A model generated the notes under the pieces. It was not told where the DNA came from, did not search any database, and saw nothing but the letters and a program-made list of their open reading frames with translations. 64,000 nucleotides of DNA, from positions 3,556-67,555 of the forward strand of contig DAOLDD010000021.1 of assembly GCA_035327585.1 (NCBI GenBank), in the 5' to 3' direction. Positions 18,401 to 25,127 of this stretch are shown piece by piece. How positions within the stretch are numbered: position 1 is the stretch's first letter; each line of letters begins with the position of its first letter. Both the position numbers and the translations under genes were made by a program. This DNA is from JAMLJG01 sp035327585. Lineage in GTDB: Bacteria > Verrucomicrobiota > Kiritimatiellia > CAIVKH01.

Positions 18401-19117
18401 ATCGGGGACCGGACGGGTCAGAACGGCGATCTCGATGGAGAGGCCCTGCGCATTCCGCAGAGCGACATTCGTCGGCTCCACGCGCCCCCTCTTCTTCAGC
18501 AGTTCACCACCCGAAAAAAACGCCTTGCCGCAGATGCGGGATCGAAACCACCACTTCCCTGCGACATCTTTCTTGTCGGGCCGCTTGAGGCAGGTCTCGA
18601 TCGGGCGGTAGCGGCCGGCTTTAACGGAGACAACAAGCTGGCTTTCCGGAGAGAGGTCGGCCAAGAAGCTGACGCCCATGCTGGACGGGCGCTGCTGGTT
18701 GGCGAGTGAGATTTCCGTTTCTGCGCCGTCCCGCTCGGAGAGGCCGCCGCCGGACTTCCTCTCCTGGAGTGTGTCAATTGCCTTGAGGGCATCTTCGCTG
18801 ATGGGCGGTGGCGCATTGTCCGGGTCGGCCGCCTTCCCGATTTCAAGGTCGGCGGGTTCGTCCGCGTCTGCTTCCTCCTGCACTCGTATGCTACCTGCCG
18901 GAAACAGAACTCCGACCCCGTACCGTCTGCGGGGGGACTCGTTCTTGATGATCTCGTTCAGTGAGCCAGCTTGGATGTGGGGGCCGTAGAACTCGTCGGT
19001 CGTTTCAAACAAAAGCGAGTGATCGGCAGGGAGCACGCGGCCGAGGGTTGAGGGACCCATTACTTCCTCTCGTAGGACGCGGACCATGTCTCTGCGGGCT
19101 GGGATTTCGTCTGTCAT
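15467..19117 (-). CDS. drmA: DISARM helicase DrmA
   Basis: 1216 residues from ATG 19117 (AGAGGA upstream). An N-terminal region of about 550 residues includes PRRRYGVGVLFP, usual for DrmA. The superfamily 2 core follows: Walker A FPTGGGKTEAYLGL, DEAD-box variant IIQDELHLITGPLGS, motif III SSTATA, then a C-terminal lobe. That lobe carries CLASNIIEVGVDIDRLSLM and motif VI QVTGRVGRRWWERPG. Four Cys near residue 705-745 (CPWC, CPDKC) suggest a zinc site. The gene is 16 bases downstream of the NERD-helicase gene and directly upstream of drmB. Confidence 0.9.
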   Translation of the reverse strand: MTDEIPARRDMVRVLREEVMGPSTLGRVLPADHSLLFETTDEFYGPHIQAGSLNEIIKNESPRRRYGVGVLFPAGSIRVQEEADADEPADLEIGKAADPDNAPPPISEDALKAIDTLQERKSGGGLSERDGAETEISLANQQRPSSMGVSFLADLSPESQLVVSVKAGRYRPIETCLKRPDKKDVAGKWWFRSRICGKAFFSGGELLKKRGRVEPTNVALRNAQGLSIEIAVLTRPVPDADSADDSRRLLTVYVVNRTKSSDGEGSNAETASLSLLDQQCLFQVEFSAAVRNRDDAILPYPEKSTGQPDDEEQSLALLYRRMQTFATGHGCAADWRGRPGITTRMRKVRAAPFPAVELPSTTPDVFGKESPRSAIMIPMTPLAGLVENNDGLAAAREIVSLYGQWIDARESEVLALDQASRPAATRHMARCRECHTRMLEGLDLLSSDPVIRKAFQLANHAILLQQLRSSSREARAMQFDPQECRIFFDPVTAPDPRNPPPDRGKWRPFQLAFILMCLRSVADGEAPERETVELIWFPTGGGKTEAYLGLTAFALFHRRLTDPEDDGTHVLMRYTLRLLTAQQFQRAAGLICAMEYIRRQRADHRLGAKPFSIGIWLGGETTPNTRQEARSALSALLANGNPEDYKFILLRCPWCNAQMGIIEAPIAERGEGRGRGRGRRTDTTGRPNLIGLKPQAGTVVLHCPDKCEFHDALPVTVVDEDIYENPPSLVIGTVDKFAGLAWNDRARALFGIDEAGDRKASPPGLIIQDELHLITGPLGSMSALYETLIEELCTERRATAVIKPKIISSTATARRYAEQILALYAREKAILFPPPGLDISDSFFSSFAKKANGELEPGRTYVGIHASSFPSNLTTNVRVFAALLQGARMLPEAQRDPWWTLLVFFNSLRELGTTLTLFQGDVPERVREICRRLNLRSAEAQANSDSGKPPIRYVDQVLELTGRISSAEVPKAIASLEIPWRLGNKPVDVCLASNIIEVGVDIDRLSLMTVVGQPKTTSQYIQVTGRVGRRWWERPGLVTTILMPTKPRDRSHYERFRSYHERLYAAVEPTSVTPFTRPALERALHAVLVGYVRQLGGPDEQNSPRPPPANRLDAISAILRTRAGKVDPRASAEVASMITRRLREWNAWQRDRWDPGSDTQDPSLLRYASSYYTPIWENLSWPTQTSMRSVDAECRPEITTLYLTTGADTTPPAIET

Positions 19118-19133
19118 CCGGGGTGTCCTCTTG

Positions 19134-20849
19134 TCATGTGAGTAGTGCAGCGACTTCGGCCCTGGCAGCGGGGCCGAGCAAGATGACCAATCGGTGCAGT
19201 GCGCGTGTGATGGCGACGTAGAAGAGATCCGCGCGCTCCGTCGAGGCAACGCGATCCATGTCTGCAATGATGATGACGGGCGCTTCGAGCCCTTTGAACG
19301 CGTGAATGGTAGTCCAACTGACAGCATCGGCGTCCTTCGCCGGGTATGCAGAGAAGCGCTGGTTCCATCCGGGCGTCAATGAGAGGGCGGAAGGAGTTCC
19401 CTGCTTCATGGTGGACAGCACGACAATGTCGCTGCCCTTGTAGCCGTTGAGGATGAGGCACTCAATCGTTGTTCTGAGGATTGCAAGTTGCTCCTCGGCA
19501 TCCCTGTAGGAACGGAGCTCCGGATCGACGCCATCGTCGGGGCGTAGAACACGCCGGTAGAAGGGCTCAAGCCTGCCCAGTTGCCTTACGTATTCTGCAA
19601 TTCGTGGTGTGTTGCGGCAATTCGTTGTGAGACTGCAGACCGCAGGAGAGCCGAGCTGGGCAAGGAGTGCGTCCGGGCTGCTGTGCGGAGCAAAAATGGA
19701 CTGTCGGGCGAAGTCGCCGAATGCGCGCCAGCGGCCTGCCGCGAGGCCGCCTTTCACAAGCAGATCAAGGAAGTCGAGGACAGGCTGTTGCTGAAGGTCC
19801 TGAAACTCGTCGAGTACAATTTCGTCGAAGAGCCAGCGGTCATCTTCGCGGCCAAGCAAGGCGGCGGAAGCCGCTTCCGGTAATTGGCGTGACCAGAAGT
19901 CCGCATCGACCGCCGCATCTGGTGGCGGAGAGATGCCCGCTACATCAAGCATGAGTCTATGGACTGTAGAAGCATGAAGACGTGAACAGCCCGAGACGGT
20001 GTCTGCCAGAGCGGTTCCGAGCAGGCGGTTGAAGCACAGAAGCGCGGCCCGCCCGCCGCTCTCAGACGCTCTTCTGGCGGATTCGACGGCAAGGACCGTC
20101 TTACCTGTGCCTGCGGGGCCGCGGACCAGTAGGCGGGGATTGCCGGTAAGCTGATCCAGAAAGGCCTGCTGCTCAGCGGTGTAGAAGCGCAGCTCCTCGT
20201 GGATCTCGCGACTGCGGGCGGCCGGACTCTGGTGCGCCTCGAATGCGGGCCTGAGAAACTCGGCCATGCGGCGGCATTGTTCGGGAGTGGGCTCGTTCGC
20301 CTCCCGCGTGAACCATGCCGCACCAGATTGGGCAAGGTGGTTCCGCGCGTTGCACAGAAGTCCGAGCACCAAGCGACTGAAGGGAGAACCGCGGAAGCGG
20401 CTGGCGTCCATGAGTTGCCAAGGGAACCATTCGTCGCTTGCGTTCAGGTTTGTTGAAGCCCTGGGAAGCACGACGCCCGACCAGAAGACTATGCGACTGA
20501 GTTCTGGACGCTTCTCCGTGAGCTGCCTGCGGATGGAATGCATGGCGTCCGCCGCCTGACGGAACGGGCCGCGAGGTTCTCCGTTGGGGTCCTTCCCGTA
20601 AAACCACAGGCCCTCGCTGTTGCGGCGGACTAGGGCGTGGGACTTGACCTCCAGCACGGCAACACCATGACCGGGAACAATGATGACGAAGTCGGCTTCG
20701 CCTGAGACCTGCGTCAAATGTCGAGGAATGTCGAGCGAGTGCAGCACGATCCAATCGCGGGTGTCAGGGTCGCCTTCAAGGCGGCGGAACACCTCCTGCT
20801 CTCCCGGAGGAGCCGTGCACGGCAGGACCGGAGGGATCATCACTGCCAC
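19134..20849 (-). CDS. NERD nuclease-domain / superfamily 1 helicase fusion
   Basis: 571 residues from a GTG (an ATG three codons later is also possible). Residues 1-130 look like a NERD domain: GEADFVIIVPGHGVAVLEVKS contains the D...ExK nuclease signature. A UvrD/Rep-type helicase follows: Walker A VRGPAGTGKTVLAVE, Walker B VLDEFQDLQ, motif III-IV TTNCRNTPRIAEYVRQL. Motif V is TTIHAFKGLEAPVIIIADMD and motif VI is LFYVAITRALHRLVIL. It overlaps the preceding gene by 10 bases and is not part of the canonical DISARM gene set. It could supply a nuclease activity to this cluster. Confidence 0.85.
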   Translation of the reverse strand: MAVMIPPVLPCTAPPGEQEVFRRLEGDPDTRDWIVLHSLDIPRHLTQVSGEADFVIIVPGHGVAVLEVKSHALVRRNSEGLWFYGKDPNGEPRGPFRQAADAMHSIRRQLTEKRPELSRIVFWSGVVLPRASTNLNASDEWFPWQLMDASRFRGSPFSRLVLGLLCNARNHLAQSGAAWFTREANEPTPEQCRRMAEFLRPAFEAHQSPAARSREIHEELRFYTAEQQAFLDQLTGNPRLLVRGPAGTGKTVLAVESARRASESGGRAALLCFNRLLGTALADTVSGCSRLHASTVHRLMLDVAGISPPPDAAVDADFWSRQLPEAASAALLGREDDRWLFDEIVLDEFQDLQQQPVLDFLDLLVKGGLAAGRWRAFGDFARQSIFAPHSSPDALLAQLGSPAVCSLTTNCRNTPRIAEYVRQLGRLEPFYRRVLRPDDGVDPELRSYRDAEEQLAILRTTIECLILNGYKGSDIVVLSTMKQGTPSALSLTPGWNQRFSAYPAKDADAVSWTTIHAFKGLEAPVIIIADMDRVASTERADLFYVAITRALHRLVILLGPAARAEVAALLT

Positions 20850-22435
20850 AGTTCATCCTCCATTTGGAAGGGACGACCGAGTTCGTGGATCTGGGTCATG
20901 ACTGTTTGAGATTGAACACGTTCGACCTTGTAAGCCGTCATGCTTGCCCCTTGAGAAAGTTCTTCGAGTTGGAAGACTACAAGACCTTTCTGCTTGAGTG
21001 GGCGGGGATCGGCTTTCTTTACTTGAGAGATGAGCGTTTTGCGGATACTGGCACCTGCTCTACGGTGAGCGCTGTCAATTGTCCTTGCAGCTTCGAGAAA
21101 GACATCGTGTGGTTCGGGCAATCTGCATAACGAGAGGATTGCCAGAAAATCAGCATCAGCATCTGGGCGGATAGACCGGGGTTTGATCCAGTTCGCCAAG
21201 TTCCACCTCGTAGCGCGGATGGATCCGAGAGATCTTAACTTATTGCATACAAGGTCCGGCCCATCGCTCTGTCGCAATAGGGCTAGACTTTGTTTCCATT
21301 GAGCCTCAAGGGAGAGGGCTGATGCCTTACCCTCGGCCTTGAGTATGGATTCGGCAGCCGCGGGAATCATGTCGCCGCCTCCCGCAGTGCGCAAAACAAT
21401 GAACATTCCCTCCTCGATGTCTCGGTTCAGTCGGCGGCAAACGAGGCCCGTGTCCTCATCCTCGTCTTCGTGGCCGCCGCTATTCATGTCGATGCAGAAG
21501 GTTTTTGATCGTTCATCCCAGTCGAGAAGCACGGCCATGTTGCCGGCGAGTTGAACGAGCCGGGCCTCGTATTCGTCATCTTGGTCGATGGATGCGTCTG
21601 GTGCTCTACGCCGGGCAAGGTACGCTTGGATGTCGAACTGGGCGGTTCCCGCGAGGTTATCTGCTTGATCGGGTTCCATGGGTTCCTGCCGACCATGGAC
21701 TACGATGTTCGTCTGCTGATGACCGAAGCCGTGCATATGACGGGCTGCGGTTGGAAAGATGGGCTCGGGCGAGATTTCCAGCCCGCCCCACGCAAATGCA
21801 AGCACGTTGATTTGCATTGCCCGGGGTGCATCGAAAAGGAAGCCGGCTCCGTCATTCCTGAACCAGCGCGGACATCCGAAGATGTAAAGCAGATCGTAGT
21901 ACTCGCAGCCACGCAGCGCTGACGGTACAAGGACAACAGGGACCGGGGCGGGACAGTTGTTCTGGAGCCACTGCGCGACCATGGGCTCATAGCGGGGGTC
22001 CTTGAGGATGACCGCGACCTGTTTGCCTTCGGAGCTCGCCCGCGCGACAATCTGTTTGAACTTGGCCCCGAGCGGGTTTTCCACTTGTTCTGCGAGCGCC
22101 TCAAGAACGCTGACCGATCGTGCGGCGGTCTGAGGTAGTGCCTCATCGTGAACGCGCCATGAACTCACACGGTCTCGGATATCTCGCGCCACATTCAATA
22201 GCCTCAGTTCAGGCCACGATCCGGGCAGTGGCGTGGAGGCCAAGGCGAAGTTCGCCCTCCGCATTAGCATCAAAGTCGGCGCGACCGTCTGTTCGGTGTC
22301 CGTTGCCTTGGCGAGTCTCTGAACGGAACGGACAATAATAGAGAGTTCCTTGACCTGCGCGTCCGGAACAGCATGCATGTCGATCTTGCCGGTCGCGGCG
22401 GCTTGGAATATGGCATCAGCGACTGCGATTGTCAT
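20840..22435 (-). CDS. DISARM-cluster protein of unknown function, possible C-terminal half of a DrmE-like protein
   Basis: 531 residues without motifs that I can assign with certainty. The region 140-240 (VAVILKDPRYEPMVAQWL, LRGCEYYDLLYIFGCPRW) has the alternating strand/helix look of the second lobe of a helicase that has lost its motifs. The C-terminus is a small beta domain (KGLVVFQLEELSQGASMTAYKVERV). The start has AGGAA and overlaps the upstream gene by ATGA, so the two products are probably made in equal amounts. DrmE of class 2 DISARM is a single protein of comparable total length, but homology is my guess. Confidence 0.6.
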   Translation of the reverse strand: MTIAVADAIFQAAATGKIDMHAVPDAQVKELSIIVRSVQRLAKATDTEQTVAPTLMLMRRANFALASTPLPGSWPELRLLNVARDIRDRVSSWRVHDEALPQTAARSVSVLEALAEQVENPLGAKFKQIVARASSEGKQVAVILKDPRYEPMVAQWLQNNCPAPVPVVLVPSALRGCEYYDLLYIFGCPRWFRNDGAGFLFDAPRAMQINVLAFAWGGLEISPEPIFPTAARHMHGFGHQQTNIVVHGRQEPMEPDQADNLAGTAQFDIQAYLARRRAPDASIDQDDEYEARLVQLAGNMAVLLDWDERSKTFCIDMNSGGHEDEDEDTGLVCRRLNRDIEEGMFIVLRTAGGGDMIPAAAESILKAEGKASALSLEAQWKQSLALLRQSDGPDLVCNKLRSLGSIRATRWNLANWIKPRSIRPDADADFLAILSLCRLPEPHDVFLEAARTIDSAHRRAGASIRKTLISQVKKADPRPLKQKGLVVFQLEELSQGASMTAYKVERVQSQTVMTQIHELGRPFQMEDELWQ

Positions 22436-23430
22436 TTCCTGCGGGCCTCCAGAAAAGCAATCGATTCGACGCCATCGGAGATGTGTAGAGGTAGGTTTTC
22501 AAGTTTCCTCTCCAAGCGGCTTGTGAACCGTGTGGAGATGTCTTGTGCCGCCTGGGCAAACGCGCGCTCCGAGCGGTCCAGAAGGATGACCTCAATCGGG
22601 GATTTCAGTGTGCTGTGGTGACGGATGTAGGCGGCTGCCGAATCGTGGATGACGATGCCGACCGGTTCGTCAGTCGTTTCGCCGGTGGGCCGTGACATGG
22701 ATGCCTTGACGAGACCGCAGTGGACCTGAGTCGGTTTCGAGAAGTTCCTAATTCGGAGGACATCCTGAAGGCAGCCCTCTTTCTCGCGGCACATGACCGG
22801 GGAGAGAACCTCTTCCCGAATTCGCCCTACATCGCCGACGATCATGTAGGTCACCTTGGATCCAAGAGAATGGCCGTGCACGTCGCCGTCGGGCAGGAGT
22901 GCGGCTAGGAAATCGGGTCGCTCGCTGACAGTGCGGCCGCGGGCGGCGACGCCTTGGAACTGCTCCGGCTCGATCAAAATAACCTTCTGACAATTTGCTT
23001 TGGTCACTGTCAGCAGGGTTGCGCTCGACCTGATCCGTCGGGTAGATCTGTCACTCTTCTTGAACAGAACCTCGATGGAGTCGCCGATTTTGCTTCGTAT
23101 CTCCGCATCGTAATAACAGTCGCGATGCAGGAGTCTGACGGGCTTGCCGAACGGAAGTTCCAAGAGTTGGCGGAAATGACGTTCCGCAGATTGATCGGCG
23201 TACGAGATGCGTCGTTCGCCGAGAAGGTAGCCCAAGGCTAGAAACGTTGCGGCCCAATCGCGTAGCGGTAGGGCGAGTGCGATGACTGCTTTCTCGTCGG
23301 AGTTCAGTGCGATTGTGTGTAATGAGCTGCCCAGCAGGGAAAGTCTCTTGGCCCAATCGGGAATGGGGAGCCAATTATCTTTGACCCTGTACTGGATGTC
23401 TTCATAAGGAGCTTTGGTTGTTTGCGCCAT
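22432..23430 (-). CDS. First gene of the DISARM-like operon, unknown function, possible N-terminal half of a DrmE-like protein
   Basis: 332 residues from ATG 23430 (a TTG five codons earlier is also open). It has a hydrophobic alpha/beta start (AVIALALPLRDWAATFLALGYLLGE), a beta-rich middle and a basic C-terminus. No catalytic motif is visible. The ATGA overlap with the next gene suggests that both work together. The promoter should lie in 23431-23590, which contains no clear -35/-10 pair. Confidence 0.55.
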   Translation of the reverse strand: MAQTTKAPYEDIQYRVKDNWLPIPDWAKRLSLLGSSLHTIALNSDEKAVIALALPLRDWAATFLALGYLLGERRISYADQSAERHFRQLLELPFGKPVRLLHRDCYYDAEIRSKIGDSIEVLFKKSDRSTRRIRSSATLLTVTKANCQKVILIEPEQFQGVAARGRTVSERPDFLAALLPDGDVHGHSLGSKVTYMIVGDVGRIREEVLSPVMCREKEGCLQDVLRIRNFSKPTQVHCGLVKASMSRPTGETTDEPVGIVIHDSAAAYIRHHSTLKSPIEVILLDRSERAFAQAAQDISTRFTSRLERKLENLPLHISDGVESIAFLEARRK

Positions 23431-23590
23431 GTGTTCGACGATCAAGTGTCTTGGATGGTAGGGGTATTTCTTGTTCTGGCCGTACTCGTCGTTTTATTCG
23501 GCACAGCACTCGTTAATCCACCAATGTTGCAGGAATTTTGGACACTCGCGTCCGCTGTGCATGCCACGTGCAGGTTGCTGCCGCCTATCG

Positions 23591-23746
23591 TCACGGCTTG
23601 ATCGCCACAATCTTTCCGCCCTTGGAGACATAGTTGGGCGTACCATGCATGCGCGCGGTCTTGCGTGCGGCCTTGGCCGCCCGGATGAGCGCGCGGCCAG
23701 CGGCGGTGAGCGGGGGCGAAGGTTTCTTGGTTTTGGTGTCGATCAT
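23591..23746 (-). CDS. Small basic protein of 51 residues
   Basis: It starts MIDTKTKKPSPPLTAAG, continues through a basic helix rich in Ala, Arg and Lys, and ends HGTPNYVSKGGKIVAIKP before TGA. The last strand-turn-strand (YVSKGGKIVAIKP) is of the kind seen in small antitoxin-like proteins that follow toxin genes. It lies 83 bases downstream of the Fic gene on the same strand. It is too short for most gene callers, but the sequence is clearly protein-like. Confidence 0.6.
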   Translation of the reverse strand: MIDTKTKKPSPPLTAAGRALIRAAKAARKTARMHGTPNYVSKGGKIVAIKP

Positions 23747-23829
23747 GGGCACTACTCAAGATCGTCTCATTTTTGCGACGTGTCGATAATTTCGACATAT
23801 CCGGCCAACGTGTCGAAACCGGCGACACG

Positions 23830-24915
23830 TTATTTGGAAAGCAGGTCATACAGTTTGAGGTTGAGATAAAGATTTTCGCGCCCGACCTTGCGGGTGGAGA
23901 GAATGCCGATGTTCTCCAGTTCCTTCAGATACTCCGCGGCCGTCTGGCGCTCGGCCAATCCGGCCTCTACGATGAACTGGCCCTTGGTGTAGGGCTGGCG
24001 GAAGATCAGCTCGATCAGATCCTTGGAGTACACGCGGGGGGGTAGCTTCTGCTTCGCGAGGGCAAGGGTCTCGTCCAGCAGAGCCCGGATAGCGAGGATG
24101 CGCTTGCGGGTCAGGATTGATGTGGCTTCCACGGCCTCCAGCATGTAGAGCACCCAGGGTTCCCACGAGCCGCGTTCCGTGACCTGGCGCAAGAGGCGAT
24201 AGTATTCGGGTTTGCGGTCAATGATGTACTTGCTGAGGTAGAGCACCGGCAGGTCGAGCAAGCCCTTGTGGACGAGGAAAAGGATGTTGATGAGACGTCC
24301 TGTCCGTCCGTTGCCGTCGAAGAAGGGGTGGATGGCCTCAAACTGGTAGTGGATGAGCGCCAGCTTGACGAGCGGTTCGAGATTGTCGTCGGCGTGAATA
24401 AACCGTTCCAAGTCAGCAAGCATCCGGCGGATGACCTTTTCACCCTCGGGCGGGGTGTAGATGATTTCCCGCGTCCGCGTATTTCCGATGACCGTCCCGG
24501 GCCGGTTTCGAATGCCTTGGGCGTCCTGCTTGATCATCTGCACCAGATCCACGAACAACCCGGCGTTCAGACGGCCCTTCGCCTGAACCCGGTTGAAGCC
24601 CTCCCATAGCGCTTCCCGGTAGCGCATGACCTCCTTGGTTGCGGGATCGGTCGCACCCGCGCTGCTCGCCATGGCTTGGAACATGGCGTCGTTGGTGGTG
24701 ATGATGTTTTCGATTTCCGAACTCGCCCGCGCTTCCTGCAAGGCGAGGGTGTTCACCAGCATGGATTGGTTCGGAATCACTCCGCCCACGCCTTTGAGTT
24801 CGGCCACTGCACGAGTGGCGGAAATCACACGTTTAAGAACGGCCCGAGTTTCCACCTCTGCCTTGGGTGGCAGCGCGGGAAGATCGTTATGGGGCTTATT
24901 CGGGTCGAAGGTCAC
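23830..24915 (-). CDS. Fic-family protein (AMPylator type) with Fic_N domain
   Basis: 361 residues from a GTG. The N-terminal Fic_N domain contains ASSEIENI, which matches the inhibitory helix motif (S/T)xxxE(G/N) of autoinhibited class II Fic proteins. The core holds the full catalytic motif HPFFDGNGRTGR (about 203-214). A C-terminal winged helix reads GQFIVEAGLAERQTAAEYLKELENIGIL. Such enzymes transfer AMP or another nucleotide to a target protein Ser, Thr or Tyr. Within the element it may act in defence, signalling or element maintenance. A 51-residue gene follows. Confidence 0.92.
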   Translation of the reverse strand: MTFDPNKPHNDLPALPPKAEVETRAVLKRVISATRAVAELKGVGGVIPNQSMLVNTLALQEARASSEIENIITTNDAMFQAMASSAGATDPATKEVMRYREALWEGFNRVQAKGRLNAGLFVDLVQMIKQDAQGIRNRPGTVIGNTRTREIIYTPPEGEKVIRRMLADLERFIHADDNLEPLVKLALIHYQFEAIHPFFDGNGRTGRLINILFLVHKGLLDLPVLYLSKYIIDRKPEYYRLLRQVTERGSWEPWVLYMLEAVEATSILTRKRILAIRALLDETLALAKQKLPPRVYSKDLIELIFRQPYTKGQFIVEAGLAERQTAAEYLKELENIGILSTRKVGRENLYLNLKLYDLLSK

Positions 24916-25127
24916 GCTAGGGAGGGACTGTAGCAGGCGACATCATCATGGCCAACGGAAACAAAGCACCCCAAACGCATCCGCCGTCCCGAGCGTCACG
25001 GCGGGATTCGGGAAACAGCCGGATGTGAAGGCTGTGAAGGGGTTTAGCAGGGTATGTCTCGATGGTGGCGACCTACACCTGATGAGACCTCGATTTGAAA
25101 GTAATGCCATAGACCCCTTCACAGGGT

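Noticed and set aside
15467..19327. Start of DrmA 70 codons further upstream
   Set aside because: Those codons lie inside the NERD-helicase gene in another frame, and ATG 19117 has a ribosome site.
11065..23430. Druantia system as explanation for the helicase/DUF1998 genes
   Set aside because: Druantia DruE is a single very large helicase with its own DUF1998 part. Here the two are separate proteins of DrmA and DrmB size, with DrmA/DrmB N-terminal patterns.
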